Assembly: GCA_016648135.1 (NCBI GenBank)
Contig: JADDOH010002073.1
Span: 54,621-118,620, forward strand
From: Agrypnia vestita
Taxonomy: Eukaryota; Arthropoda; Insecta; Trichoptera; Phryganeidae
Reading direction: 5' to 3'
Length of the DNA stretch: 64,000 nucleotides
Part shown: piece by piece, positions 23,009 to 35,454 of the stretch
Layout: every line of letters begins with the position of its first letter
How positions within the stretch are numbered: the first letter of the stretch is position 1
Position numbers and translations under genes: made by a program
The notes under the pieces: model-generated
Database searches by the model: none
What the model was told of the DNA's origin: nothing
Seen by the model: the letters and a program-made list of their open reading frames with translations, nothing else

Positions 23009-24364
23009 ATGTTTTGGGGATTGAGTCCAGCTTTAGATTTGCAAGAAGAATATATTCAACAAAAGGCTGTAGAATTAGAAGAAATAAATATAATAATCAT
23101 TGGTGGATGTGATGCCCGCCACATACTAAAAACATTAGCACAGTCTTATCGACATAAAAAAGCTAAAATAAATTTTCATGTGATTGAAGGTTGTTCTGAA
23201 TTAGTAGCTCGGCAGTTAACCTTACTGTCGATTTCTTTGACACATCCAAAAATACTGGGTCTTCAGGAAAAGACCAGGCTTTTTATGGAAATATATGGGA
23301 ATACTCTTTTGAGACCTACATCATCAAAAACCTTGATATCTTTATCGAAACACCTAATAAAAATGATCACCGACTTGGAGTACATGGAAAAAATGATGCC
23401 TCTTATTAAATTTGAAAGAATGAAATATAAAGAAAGGGACTACATTGAAATATTGTTAAAATTCTGGGGAGCCAGTAATAGCAAGTTTGACATATGTAAA
23501 CTATGGGATAACAGAATTCGAAAATCATTGGGTGTGAGGTATGATACCCGTTTTGGTGTATTTGACTGGGATTATAATATGCGTCTGCGTGATGTTGGTG
23601 GAAAAACAGTTAACGTGCAGGAGTTCAAACATTTCCGTTCTACCGGAGTAGCCTTCACTTGGCTAGAGACTGAGGTCAGTCGTCCCAATTATACTCTAGC
23701 CGCTGGAGTTCTCACAACTGGAGATGGATTCATTCACAGAGGGTATCTAGGTGATATTGTAACAGGACCTTATGTAGCCTATGGACTTGACAGCGAAGAC
23801 CAAAATATGATGGGCATAAGCAATGGAACCCATTTAAAAAGAGCAACCGATATAACAGAGCGTAATGTTATGAGGATGCTTTATGAATTGCAATCGGCTG
23901 AACCTTTTGATCCAAAAACTGTGAAAGGTTATGATTCTGACCATAATTTGGGGTTGGTAACTATTGCTACGATCGAAGCAAAACTTTCTGAGTATTCTGA
24001 TTTCGATTTTTCTAATATCAGAGAAAATCATTTACCTTCGATAGCTGTTGACTTTGCAAATGTTTTCTTTCATTCATCGTCAGCTCTTGAATTATATCCT
24101 GATAAATTAGAGTATCAAAAAAAGTTTCAAATAATGTTTATTGGGTACAAATGGCATAAAAGAATTCAACCATCTTTGATGAAATTGATGGAAAATAGAG
24201 GGTTGGTGCTTGTAGAAGGATGTAAATTTATTTTGGATATGAGTAAGAATGACATAGTGGCATTTGAAAAAGAAATTGATAAAATTTCTAACGATTGTGG
24301 GTGTGATCTGGTCACCAAGTTTGAACCATTAAAAGATTCATTTGCTAAGCTCATTCTAAAGTAG
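23009..24364 (+). CDS. DNAAF3: Dynein axonemal assembly factor 3
   Basis: This is a 451-codon single open frame. The N-terminus MFWGLSPALDLQEEY matches the WWGLSPALDLQ start of animal DNAAF3. Next come the DUF4470 region (INIIIIGGCDARHILKTLAQ, FHVIEG, LLSISLTHPKILGLQEKTRL, EIYGNTLLRP) and the DUF4471 region (RERDYIEI-like KERDYIEILLKFWG, LWDNRIRKSLGVRYDTRFGV, DWDYNMRLRD, EFKHFRSTGVAFTW, GDIVTGPYVAYG). DNAAF3 acts in the cytoplasm to preassemble outer and inner dynein arms before transport into motile cilia. In insects its main site of need is sperm flagella and chordotonal neurons. The C-terminus is shorter than in vertebrates, lacking their Pro-rich tail. No introns occur in the coding region. 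Confidence 0.95.
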   Translation: MFWGLSPALDLQEEYIQQKAVELEEINIIIIGGCDARHILKTLAQSYRHKKAKINFHVIEGCSELVARQLTLLSISLTHPKILGLQEKTRLFMEIYGNTLLRPTSSKTLISLSKHLIKMITDLEYMEKMMPLIKFERMKYKERDYIEILLKFWGASNSKFDICKLWDNRIRKSLGVRYDTRFGVFDWDYNMRLRDVGGKTVNVQEFKHFRSTGVAFTWLETEVSRPNYTLAAGVLTTGDGFIHRGYLGDIVTGPYVAYGLDSEDQNMMGISNGTHLKRATDITERNVMRMLYELQSAEPFDPKTVKGYDSDHNLGLVTIATIEAKLSEYSDFDFSNIRENHLPSIAVDFANVFFHSSSALELYPDKLEYQKKFQIMFIGYKWHKRIQPSLMKLMENRGLVLVEGCKFILDMSKNDIVAFEKEIDKISNDCGCDLVTKFEPLKDSFAKLILK

Positions 24365-24489
24365 TATGCAGTTTGGGGAACCATATTAACAAGTTCTTAA
24401 AATTGCCTCTCCTCAATTTAAAACACGGGATAAGCCCTCAACTAAGTTTATTTCATAATTAAGATACCACTTATTTCCATTTAATTTTT

Positions 24490-24675
24490 TTTTTAAAAAT
24501 AGAGAGGCAAACATGGAATACGTGTCATATCAATATTCTTACTATTTTCAAATGAAGCTAAACGCATGCACTATGAAAATAGGACTAACTTGCTGGTCTG
24601 GAGTGAGATTCGAACCCGCAACCTTTGGATCACGAGGCGAGAGTCCTAACCACAAGACCAACAAGCGCAACAATG
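24490..24675 (-). mobile_element. tRNA-derived SINE, copy 1
   Basis: On the - strand the head reads TTGGTCTTGTGGTTAGGACT (A-box) and GGTTGCGGGTTCGAATCTCA (B-box). A body (ACCAGCAAGTTAGTCCTATT, then AATAGTAAGAATATTGATAT) follows and the tail ends GCCTCTCTATTTTTAAAAA. Near-identical copies are at 59,395-59,570 and, more diverged, 58,278-58,415. It lies just downstream of DNAAF3. Confidence 0.85.
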
Positions 24676-24957
24676 AAATTATCGAAATTAGTATTCCACT
24701 AATATAAATATGTAGTATATTGTCAACCATTTTGAATTGAGTTCCATTCGTAAAGATCAATTCAAAAGCTGGCAAATGATTGTTGATTGTTTTGGCAAAT
24801 AAGGTTATTGAATTATAAATTAGAACTATTAATTATTACAATTACAATTACCATTTTGGCTGCGTAGTCTGTGAAATGCCAAAAAGGGGCTTCTCATACA
24901 GATTTCTGCATTTCATGTTATTGTCAATGTTTTTAAAGAAAATTTTTGTTTGTCACC

Positions 24958-25200
24958 ATGCCAAAAATGATTGAAAGTGATATTCGAGAAGTTATTTATT
25001 GCAAAAACGACGTAATTGTCAGATATTCATTTTCAAAACAAAATCATACATTCATTCGACATTCAACGCGGCTGTCAAAATTGTATGGTTTCGAAATCTT
25101 TGAATACGGAAATATTTTAGGCTGTAAATCAATGCAATATGAAAGATACATGGAATTTTTTTTTAATAGAAACAACGTCCCAATACTGAAACCACATTGA
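24958..25200 (+). CDS. Small ORF of unknown function (80 codons)
   Basis: ATG at 24,958 sits in a good context (GTCACCATGCC) and opens MPKMIESDIREVIYCKNDVI. The frame contains balanced Cys, Arg, Tyr and Glu content unlike the AT-noise ORFs nearby, and ends FNRNNVPILKPH. AATAAA occurs ~120 bp after the stop. I see no signal peptide, membrane span or known motif and do not recognise the family. An in-frame upstream ATG at 24,946 gives four more residues. It could be a real short protein on the DNAAF3 strand or the last exon of something larger. Confidence 0.4.
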   Translation: MPKMIESDIREVIYCKNDVIVRYSFSKQNHTFIRHSTRLSKLYGFEIFEYGNILGCKSMQYERYMEFFFNRNNVPILKPH

Positions 25201-25540
25201 ATTCTTTTCAGCTGTCAGATTCTGTTTTTTTAAGAATGTTTTCGTTTACCCCAATTATGTTTTTTAAATATTTTAAACATTTTTGTAAGTATGAGTTCTA
25301 ATTCTTTATAATTTCATGAAATCAATAAAATAATCATCTGAGTGTAGATTTCTGCAACTCAATACTTTGAGCGTCATTAATATATAGTTTTCCCTTTATT
25401 TTAGTTTCTAACTATACTTTTACCGCGTGTACATGGGTACATGCACAATCGTTGGTCAAGAATCCATACAAATGAAAGCACATCAAATTGGGTACACAGT
25501 TTATTAATACTTGAGAACAGGCGATAATTAGCCTTCACAG
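25201..25540. other. Non-coding flank of the small ORF
   Basis: Contains a candidate poly(A) signal (AATAAAATAATC at about 25,325) for the small ORF. Otherwise AT-rich with nothing else recognised. Confidence 0.35.
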
Positions 25541-25544
25541 TCTC

Positions 25545-25630
25545 ACTGGAAAGGGACTAGAGTCCCCAAATCAGGGCTACCATACGGCCTGCCCTCGGCA
25601 GGTTTAAGGATCCTTTAATGTCATAACTAC
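25545..25630. other. Compact block of three small palindromes
   Basis: GGGACTAGAGTCCC, CCTGCCCTCGGCAGG and AAGGATCCTT follow each other within 80 bp in an otherwise AT-rich region. Each can fold. This may be a structured RNA, a transposon terminus or chance; no tRNA-like boxes were found. Confidence 0.3.
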
Positions 25631-25639
25631 GTTCACCAT

Positions 25640-28600
25640 ATCTTCAATCCCCTCCCTGAAAGTGACAATTTCTAGTGTATGCTTCACTGCAAATATTTTT
25701 AAACACTGATATTTCTTTTCTTGAAGAATTCTAACTAGCCTGGATTCACAGTAAATTCGATTCCCATTTGCATCGCAAACACATTGGATTTTAACATTGA
25801 TAGAGGTCCTGATATGCTAGCGTTTTGAGAGCTTTAAACCAAATAATTAATGCAGACTCTAAATCTTCATGTCCCTTCGTTCGTTCGTTCCCTCTCTGGC
25901 TCAAATATACTGTTCTTAAACATTGCCAACCCTGTTCTTTATAATCGTTGACAATGTAGAGTTAGCGATTCCGAACTCTTTACAATTTGGAGGTAAGTTT
26001 GTAGAACTCCATAATCACAGATGATAATAAAAACTTGTTTCTCAGTTCTGCTTATTTAATTTTTTGTAAGACGCATTTTGCCTTATGGAAGGATTGATAA
26101 TGTCTTCATAAGACGAAAAACATCTTACAAAAATTAAACAAGTAGAACAAGAAGTGTATTACATTTCATGTGTTTTTACTGATGTCTATTTTTGATCTGC
26201 TTCTTTCGTCTACTGCTTTAAGAACTTCATTTTCACTTCAGGCGAAATAGCCTTTTATTTTTGCCATTAAAAAGATAATGAAAACAAATTTAGGATTATT
26301 TTTTCACTAAATACGAAATAGTTGTAAAACATTTAGATGATAACGAGACTGACACGACAGGTATAGTCTGCCGCTCTACGCACGAACATCTACATTTTTA
26401 TTTATTCTAATCAATTAAAACTGTAATTAATCCATAAATTTTATATGATCTATCTTTCCAAAAAGAGACTAACCAGATAATTTGTGATTATCCTGCATCT
26501 TTACACACTTCTTGTATACTTACACCAATGGCATAATCAGCTCAATTCCCACAATGGAGAAGTTTCCTATTTTTTTTCAATGAATGGAAACGAATATTTG
26601 AGTAAAATTAAACAAAATTCCGAAAGTAAAATTAAGATATCTCAAAAACTTAGAAAGTTATAGAATTGAAAATTTACATTATGCATTAATAATTAATTTT
26701 GTATATAATTAATAATAATAATTTTGATTGTTATACTAAGTGCCTTTAAAAACATTGCATTTTTTATTGGTTAAAATAATATAAAACAATTTTTTTTATA
26801 CATGTTGTATAATAAAATTGCATTGGCGGGAGTACTGTGTACGTGCCAGCTTTAGATAACAAACCTGTATCAACATCATGAAACTTCTCCATTGTGTAAC
26901 AATACAAATTTCTTTCCTGAATCCTTCACATGTTGCAGTCTGTTTCGTCATCTCTTGGTTATTCAGCTTATTATAAATAATATTCTTTTAGTGTTTATCA
27001 CAAAATGGGGGATGGTAGTAAAAGAGTTAGAGTTAAAGAAAACACAGCTTTATAAAATTTGGATGTCTTCTATTTTTCATCAAATAATATTATACATTTA
27101 TTTCATTTCACTTATCGAATATTTACAGGGGCAAATGAAACTGAAATGATTTTAACGATTTTCGTTTAATTTCGCATATTTTTTTTAGTATTTTTTCCTT
27201 TTTTATAATTTAATAACATATTACTTTCGATAATGCGTAACACTACCGTGAGCAAATGTTCACATATATCATATAATATTTTTATTCTATTGAAATATCA
27301 ATTTCACATATCACTTTGCATCCATCATCGATAAAATAGCTTCCTCATGTACAAAGTCAGCGCATTTCTTTATTTTCCTTTAAATTACTTCAAACACTCG
27401 AGTTCAGAAATAGAGGGCAATGGAGAGTCAAGAAAATATTTAGTCATTTATGTACACGACTATTTTTAGCATAGTAGGTAATGTTTTTTAAAGTTGTCTG
27501 ATAAAGTTGATTGGAAACAGGACAGAGTTTTAAGGTTAATAAAATGATAATTTATCAGACTACGAAACACAAAAAAAAAATTCTTTAAAAAAAACAAAAA
27601 GTATCTAAGAAAAGGGATTATAAAATATTGTAAAATCCTTATTGATATAATTATTAATCATAGCCTTTGCCGTCTTGATTCGTTGTTAGTACTAATGGCT
27701 AAACAGTGTTATATATAACCATAATTAACTTTTTATCTTATTAAGAAGATAACTTTCCTTTCCAGTCTGATTTCTGAACTGAGTAAACTGACATTTATAC
27801 ATCTTAATGAATGCAAAAGTGATATTTTTCAAGTCAATCCCAACACTTACTTCCATGAGATAAATATGCTAATATGTACTGTAAATGTAAAGGCTGTTTC
27901 TGAATACTGTCTAAACTTTATGTTACGTGATTTCATTAAACTTGAATGTAATCAAATAAAATTCATCGCACCGAAACTAAATATGTATTAAAGAGTCCAG
28001 AGAATTTTCAAATTTGTAATAAGAAAGATTTGACGAGAAAATGCTCACAATATTCAAAAAACAGCCTAAAGATAGATACTTGTTGTGAATCCGGTTCATG
28101 ACCAAATTTATGATAAACTGAATAAAGAAAAATATTACAAAGTATAAAAATGTTTCTAAATGTAATAGGTAGTGCATTTCATTCAAACTGATTATTACAA
28201 TCATTTAGAATTTTAAAGCAAATATTTTGAAAGGCAATAAAAAAAAATGGGACAATTTTGAAGTACTAAAAACACAATTTTGTGATAAATATTTAAGTAA
28301 AAATTTTTCAAAGCCAAATGAAAAATGAAACTTCGGGCAGAACCTTCGTCACTTCTTTAATGTTGGGAAGTTATTATCTGCCAGATATTGTTCTCTTTCT
28401 CTCACACAGCAAAATTTCTCAAAAGTGATTTTTATAAACAAAATGACACCTTTTGGAGAATCAAGGAAAGATCCGATGCATTCTTTCAAGTATTCCAATA
28501 TATTTTACATTAACTAATTTTCTATAAATACTGTGCTTGAAAATGGCATGTGACAATGGCTTCGCTTAAATATTAACAATATTGTTATTTATGTATGATA

Positions 28601-31600
28601 CTTTGAATTTTATACAGTTAAACAATAAACTATCTGTTGACTTAAATAGTTTATTCAGTTTTGAAAAATAATTGTAATTTTGAATTAATTATTACAATAT
28701 TATTGAGGTTAGCGATGCCCGTTACAATTCTATAAATGTGCGAAGGGTCACCACATCACTGATTTAGAATATATTTTTTTCAAATTAATAGTTTTGTGTA
28801 TTTCTACACTGATTTAAATGCGCATACACAATTGGTTAGAGTGCAAATAATGATATCGAAAATCAATGTAATTTATTTTTAACCTAGCCATGTGCACATG
28901 TGCCAAGTAAAAGTGTAATTTTTTTAATTCACAAGGATTTAATTTACACAAATTAAAATATAATAAAATTATTATGTATCGCAAAAATTGTGGTAAAACG
29001 ATGGAGAAAAATAATAATGCAAATCATTCAATATCAATTTGGGAAGGAGGCCAGTAACATTGTAGTATATTGTGAATTTTCATGACAGCCTAAACTATTA
29101 GTAGTTCATGAATAATACTTGTTACTTTTGCCAGACAAAACATAGGTAATATATTAACATTTCTTTAGCAACAGTTTTGTAATTATTTATAATCTGAAAA
29201 GTAATATTTTGCATTTTAAATATATTATACATTAACATTGAAAAATTTCAACTGCCATGGGGACAATAGTACCTATTCCTTACAAGCGATTATTTTTAAA
29301 TCCATTTAAATCCAACAAATTGATCTGCGTCACTCATTGATCGGGCCAACAATTAATGCAATCATAACAATGATAAACGGTGTTCACTGTTGGAGGCAAC
29401 ATGATTTTATACTTTTTTAGTACGCCTATATAAAAAATGTCAACAATAAATCTCAATTTTCGTATTATTAATCATATGCATAAAATTATTACCACTTCGT
29501 CCTGTAATTATAAACAAAATTAATCAGTTAGATTAGGGTAGTAAAATTTCATCCTGTATTATTATTTAACATTAATATTTATACGTACTCTCCAATTTCA
29601 TACAAAATATTCTACTCCTCAATTAAATTTGCGTTAGTAACTATATTTAAGCATTATGAGTATCCTGCAGATTGTTAATTTGAAATATGTACTACATATT
29701 CTTACATTTTTTATGTGGTTGATATTTCACAATTAAAAAATGTAGAAACAAAATTGAATTTGATGGTTTAAAAAATCCACATTGCATATTTATTCCATAT
29801 GGCAACTGAAATTTCCAGCATTAATATGATATCCACATTCGGAGAAATATAAATTTAGTAACTTGATTGAAAAAATGATAAAAATCAAAATATTTCACAA
29901 TTCACAAGCTAATGCGTGCGCCTTGAGATATTAAAAATAATTGGGTTGTTTTATATTAAAAATAAAGTGATTGTTGAGGATCTCACAAAGAAAATACCTC
30001 TACTTTTCTGACTGAATTCGAAGCAGAATAGTGGAGATGTTTAAGTCTTTTGAATATTCCACATATTTTCTATTGATATGAAAAAGTCAATGTGTATATG
30101 TATAATAAACTGAAAAAATTGCTGTGCACTGATGTGTTTATATCGAACATATCAAAATTATTTAGAATTTAATACGAGTTACAAATATATAATAATATGT
30201 ACATTAATAAATATAAAGTTCTTTAATCATAAATCATACATGATGTGAGTAAATAATATTTTTAGTCATATTTTTACATGCAGAGAACTTGGTTCATATA
30301 TTTTGACACATCAAATATATTGATCAATGCCTAAGCTTATAATTGATTTTTACCCTCTTATGTATACAATTGCCTGACATAATCAAACTGACACTCATAA
30401 AATTGTGATTAATTTGTGTAATTCTAATTAAAAATATTAAATTTAAATGCAACATAATATTATTATTACCATAAACAGTGGGTACAAATGAGTACATATT
30501 AATTATTAATCGAGAAGTTTAATAATAATCAGGATTTAAAACCAAATTTTTTATTATTTTTTAAAAATTTATTAGTCAATTAGAATGACATACAGAAAAT
30601 TCAAATAAACGAAAAAAAAATTTTTTTTCATTATGTAAGTACTTTTTTTATGTATATCTTTCTAATCGATTAATAAATTTAGTTTTAAATTACACAGAAC
30701 TTTATTCTGAAAAATTGCAACTTCACAATAAGAATGTGTTCTTGAATATAATCAGGATTGTTTATTTTCACCAAGAGTAAACTATAACTTTTGGTGAAAT
30801 AAGTTTTTTTAGCAAAATTATTATTTTTTACGCCAGAAAATTATAGCTCAAAAATGAATAGGCTTATAAATATAATGAGGATTAACAGCCCTTTTCTTGG
30901 TAAGACGGAAGCAGTACATGTACTAGATATGTGGCTTCCTTTATTAAAAATATTTACAGAGATCTCGATAGTGACAACATTCTGACGCGACTGCCACATG
31001 TACGACTGATCAAAGATAGGCAGTAAAATTACACAATTCTTGTCGGATAAAACAGTAGATTTTTTATTTTTACTAAATTATTACTCCAAATATGAATTTC
31101 AAAAATACTGACAGTGCAATACATATTACAATTTATTTAAGAATAAAGATAATAATGAATTTGCTCAACAGCTTAAACTATAATTATATATGCGCCGAGA
31201 TTTGTATTACATGTTAAAAAATAAATGCTGAAAATATGAAGTATGAAATAATTTTGATATTAAACATGGATACAATTGAAAACTGTGTCATAGATGAATA
31301 AACGAGTATGGGCATTTTAAAATTTGATCTATTCGTCAAATTCAATAACTACACTATACATTATCTAATTCATACCATTTGAATGTTACTAAACCTTGTT
31401 TAAAAAAGGCCATTTGCCTTATTTCATTAATTGTGTGACACTAGAAAAAACAAAAAGTATTTAACAATGTTCCTGCATGTGCAAGGTATTGTTATATTAG
31501 GCTATGCACACGTCTTTTAGATTTGATAGCTAATACACTATTATATTATTATCAATCGGTAACCATAACATCGTCTTTCGTTTATTTCACATCTAATTCT

Positions 31601-34380
31601 GATTCAATATGTATATTATGTTTTATTTACACGTGTCTATCTATAGTTATATAATATTAAAAGATTCATACATCTTTTAAGTTTCGGTAACTACATATGT
31701 AACTTCACTAATATTTCATATAATATAATTTTACTTTTAACGTTAAGTATTCTTATCTATCTCCTTTAACTACCGGAGAAGTTTTAGAATCTTGGGTTAA
31801 CTATCGTGCGCTGACTTCCTGCACACTTAATATTTTGTTTGAATGCTCTCGGAAGGTCATCTCTTCAACCAAGTACAGCAAACACCAACAATATATGAAG
31901 ACTAAGGAATACCAGTGACTATACTATAGACATATTTTACCCTGAATGTTAAGAATAGAACATTAATTAATGCAAAAAGGAAAAATAAATCCACCTACTG
32001 TAATTCTTACAGGAATTATGTAATTATTTGTAAAATAAAAGTAGTTTTTTCAGTGATATAAAATCGTACGAATTAGCTTCAATTAAAATTTTTTAAGTTA
32101 AATGAATACAATGTGTAAGGAACACAAACATTTTGTTTTATTTTGGCGGGCTTCATAGTAGATACACAATATTGTTTGGAATTATGCTGTATTTACAGAT
32201 CCTCGGAGGAAATATAATACAGAGATGATCCAAAAGGATTGTAACATTCATCAGATGGTGAAGAACCCGTGAGGCACCCTGCGGACCCGTAGAGAACCCG
32301 GGGGACCCTGGCTAGCGGGCTGTGCTTACACTATCGCGATAGTGTACTATTATCCACTAATATATATTTATTTTATTATGCTCCAGTTACAATTATGTCA
32401 TTAAAAACAGGTTTTGCAACAATTTAAAACCAGATAAAACAATTATAAAAGGCAGATTCGATATGGTCCTGAGAAAATAGATACAACTGTTACATGGATC
32501 AGTTATGGTATAAAAATGTTTATGTCACGTGAAATAATAAAATATCTGTCAGTCAACTTAAATTTCAAAAAGGATTGAAAATACAGTAGGTATAACTATT
32601 TTTATAAATATTTCCCTGTATTGCAGAAATTTTTAATGGAGCATTTTATTAAGACAATGTACAATGTATTAATATAATAATGTATTAAAAATACCTACAA
32701 ATCTTGCAAAAGACAAAATTTTTATAGTAAAGAATATTGTAGACCATAGCAATGAATCCGCGTACACTAGCAAATCAAGTGGAATTTTGATTTTGGCATA
32801 GTTGGTATTAGATACGAGATTCTGTAGAAGCCAATGTGGACGAATACACCGGATTGTGATAAAATGGAAAGCGAACATCACGACCCTGCAGAAAGTGGCA
32901 TCCCACATGGATTGGTCTCCAACAAGACTAATTGATATATTTACACTATCGCGACAGTCTACCACTGTTTTTAATTATAACACTAATTTCATTTTGTTCA
33001 TCTTTCACAATATCGTTATAAATTTGAAAAGATTATTTATTTCGTGTCTACCTAATCATAAGTTACATAAATATACATCTAAGTTATAAAATACAGCCGA
33101 AATTGTCTCTGCGCTGCATCATGTAGAGTTGATAGAGCTCACACTGAAACACTTTGTCTCCAACTGCTTGTACATACACAATATTTACATTTGTTGTTTA
33201 CTTAACTAGGTACTTCAAATAAAATGGACAGCATTCAACTGCGGTAAATCCAGTACTGGTGTATAGACAATACACGTAGACATTAACTATTTCTCATTTA
33301 CAAAAAGTCCTGGAACACTTAACCTACAAACCATTTTTCGTTAAAGGTACATTTATGGTATATTTACTTCCTATTTTAACCATCGATTACAGCATAAAGT
33401 GGGGGATTAATTATGGGATAATGGGCGGGTTCCTTAAGTACAATAGCATCATCATTTAATCTTTCTCCATTTTTCAGTAATGTTTGTTTTCTTATATTAT
33501 TGGAACTCCCAAAAATAAAAAGGCATCATTTATTTCACTTTTCTTTGGTTATGTTTTAAACATTATTTTGTTCAACAATTAATTTCAAATATTTGTTTCT
33601 GTATGTTTGAAGGTATTCATTGTGATTTAAATAAAAGTAATTAATGAACTCACACTTGTGGCTCCGATTGGATGTCAAGTGGATATAAATTTATAGTTGT
33701 TTGAGCTTAATTAAAAACACAAATCCTCCTCTTAGTTTTCACATTACGACTGAAAATAAAAGTATTTGAAATTTTAATTTGGTCAACCAACATGCTTTTT
33801 TAAACGGAAAAAACTATAATCTTAACTTCTTTTGACAGAAATTTCTTATATTTATTTATGCATTGATGAATTGTTTTACTCTTTACTAGGTTCGTTGCAT
33901 TAATTTAAGGAATAAAATTATCTAGACATATATTTAGGGAACATAATTAAAACATATTTTTTAAACTGGAGAGAAAACAATATTACGTGATTGTGACACA
34001 GAGGTTGTTGTTTTTATAAAATAATTCTATGTTTACAAATCAAGTTGGCACAAAACTGTCTCGAAAATAACAAACTTCAAGTTCTGACTAGAATTCTAAA
34101 TTAATTATTGGCACATTGACAATTGACAGTGATCAAATCCATGTTTCAGTTTTCAGTGACGTTTTGTAAACAAAGAATGTAAAAAACACGAAAAATCCCC
34201 TGAACAATCGGGGTCTGTTGTGTCACATACCTCAATGGTAAATAATTATCCCTCCTCACTATTCGTGATGTTATAAATAGAATTTCAAATATTAAATGAA
34301 AATATCTATTTTACTATTTGTGAATATATTTTAATTTGAAGTTTTACGGGCTATTTTTAATAAAGTTCACGTGTAAAACA
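25640..34380. other. Long AT-rich region, part possibly 3' UTR of the - strand receptor
   Basis: No convincing exon or intact transposon is seen for nearly 9 kb. Short ORFs such as 26,892-27,149 and 27,977-28,204 are AT-driven. A 15-bp inverted pair (CACAATGGAGAAGTTTC) is at 26,550 and 26,880. The right part, from roughly 28 kb to 34.4 kb, contains few recognisable repeats compared with the rest of the window. That would suit a long conserved 3' UTR of the receptor whose stop codon is at 34,620, but the poly(A) site is not located. Confidence 0.35.
32255..32345. other. GC-richer block ending in a perfect 18-bp palindrome
   Basis: A run rich in CCCG words (GGACCCGTAGAGAACCCGGG) ends in ACACTATCGCGATAGTGT, a perfect palindrome at 32,328-32,345. 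The half sequence ACACTATCGCGA recurs at 32,943-32,954. A NruI-like TCGCGA core is rare in such AT-rich DNA. Confidence 0.35.
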
Positions 34381-34619
34381 TACGATATTAATTTGGTGTA
34401 ATTTTGCTTTGACTTTCCGATGAACAGAAATTGTGATTTTCCAATACAGTATTGTACCAACCGGTGAGTATTATGTGGTGCGAGTGATACTCAGCGCGTG
34501 GTAGTCGCCGGGGGGCGGCTCGGGGACGGCCGGGAGTGGCGCGGGGGCGGTCCGGGGCGGCCCTAGGGGCGGCCGTCACAGGTGCGTGGCGCGGCAGCCG
34601 CAGCGCGCCCCTGCGTCCG
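34381..34619 (-). other. GC-rich 3' UTR start of the receptor gene
   Basis: Directly after the stop codon of the - strand receptor the DNA remains very GC-rich (to about 34,495), then turns AT-rich. ORFs on the + strand here (for example 34,582-34,866) are antisense shadows caused by the high GC content. Confidence 0.5.
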
Positions 34620-34884
34620 TCAGTGCTTGTATTCCGGGAAGCGCGCCGGCGGCTCCGCCCCGGACAAGGATGACGACGGGGCCGTGTCGTCCGAGTCGGA
34701 GGGCGGTCTCCGCGGGCCCGAGGAGGGGGGAGCCGCCCCCGGCACCACGGTCAGCTGCTCCTCGCGGCCCGAGCTGCTGGAGGGCGGCGAGGGGAAGTAC
34801 TCGCGGCCCGCCCCCCCTCCCGCCGGCAGGGCGTCTTCACTCGCCCACCGGGCTAACTGTTGTTGAGCTTGAATAAATTCATCA
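34620..34884 (-). CDS. Receptor gene, last coding exon
   Basis: A CATTTTCTAG acceptor opens the exon and TGA at 34,620-34,622 closes it. It joins the exon ending at 41,796 in phase (AG + T gives Ser), giving DSESDEFIQAQQQLARWASE, then a Pro/Ser/Gly-rich low-complexity part and the C-terminus PARFPEYKH. The unspliced reading of the upstream exon meets TAA at once, so splicing to here, 6.9 kb away, is the logical way to finish the protein. Codon use is strongly GC3-biased compared with the AT-rich surroundings. The C-terminus is not a clear class I PDZ ligand. Confidence 0.75.
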
Positions 34885-35009
34885 CTAGAAAATGACAAGA
34901 AGAACAAACGATACTCGGCGGGGAACGGCGCCTCGCCGCGCCGCTGTCCGCGCATAATATTTCCAAAATCCAGATGGAAAAAAGTTATTTCTTCAAAAGG
35001 ATAAGTCAT

Positions 35010-35440
35010 CTATTTTTTTAATATAATCTGCATGTTACATGTTAAACACAGTGCAAATACTACACATACATGAAAAACTGTTTTTCACAATAATTATTTA
35101 ATATCATTAAGATTTTGCATCATTAATCATTACAGTATCAAAAATATTTGTAATATCTATGTTTGTTTTCATAAAGATGGTTATATTAAGGCAGAGTTTT
35201 TAAGAATCTATGAATTTTGCGAACATTATGCACTATACGGACTATGTATCTACACACAAAATATATTTTATTAACACATGCAAACTAAAAGGGGCCAAAA
35301 TTGTCGGTAATTCATTTAAGAAATTATCAACACTTTTTCGGATTCGTTTGTATTTTGAATGTGCCTATTTACTCAGACATCTACAAAAAAAAAATTGGAG
35401 AACTGTTTGAAGTTTGGTTTTACATAGGTAGGTACTTAGA
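35010..35440. other. Intronic AT-rich stretch of the receptor gene
   Basis: Part of the 6.9-kb last intron. Nothing else was recognised between the last exon and the MITE cluster. Confidence 0.4.
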
Positions 35441-35454
35441 GCATATACGGTAGG

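Noticed and set aside
24560..24675. Functional tRNA gene on the - strand
   Set aside because: A- and B-boxes are present, but the acceptor ends do not pair and the same sequence recurs with a shared SINE body.
26545..26900. Possible MITE from the inverted pair CACAATGGAGAAGTTTC
   Set aside because: Only ~17 bp match, the flanks do not extend the similarity and no target duplication is visible, so chance cannot be excluded.
34582..34876. + strand ORFs in the 34.6-kb GC-rich block
   Set aside because: Antisense shadows of the receptor's last exon, whose - strand frame has a matching splice acceptor and phase.
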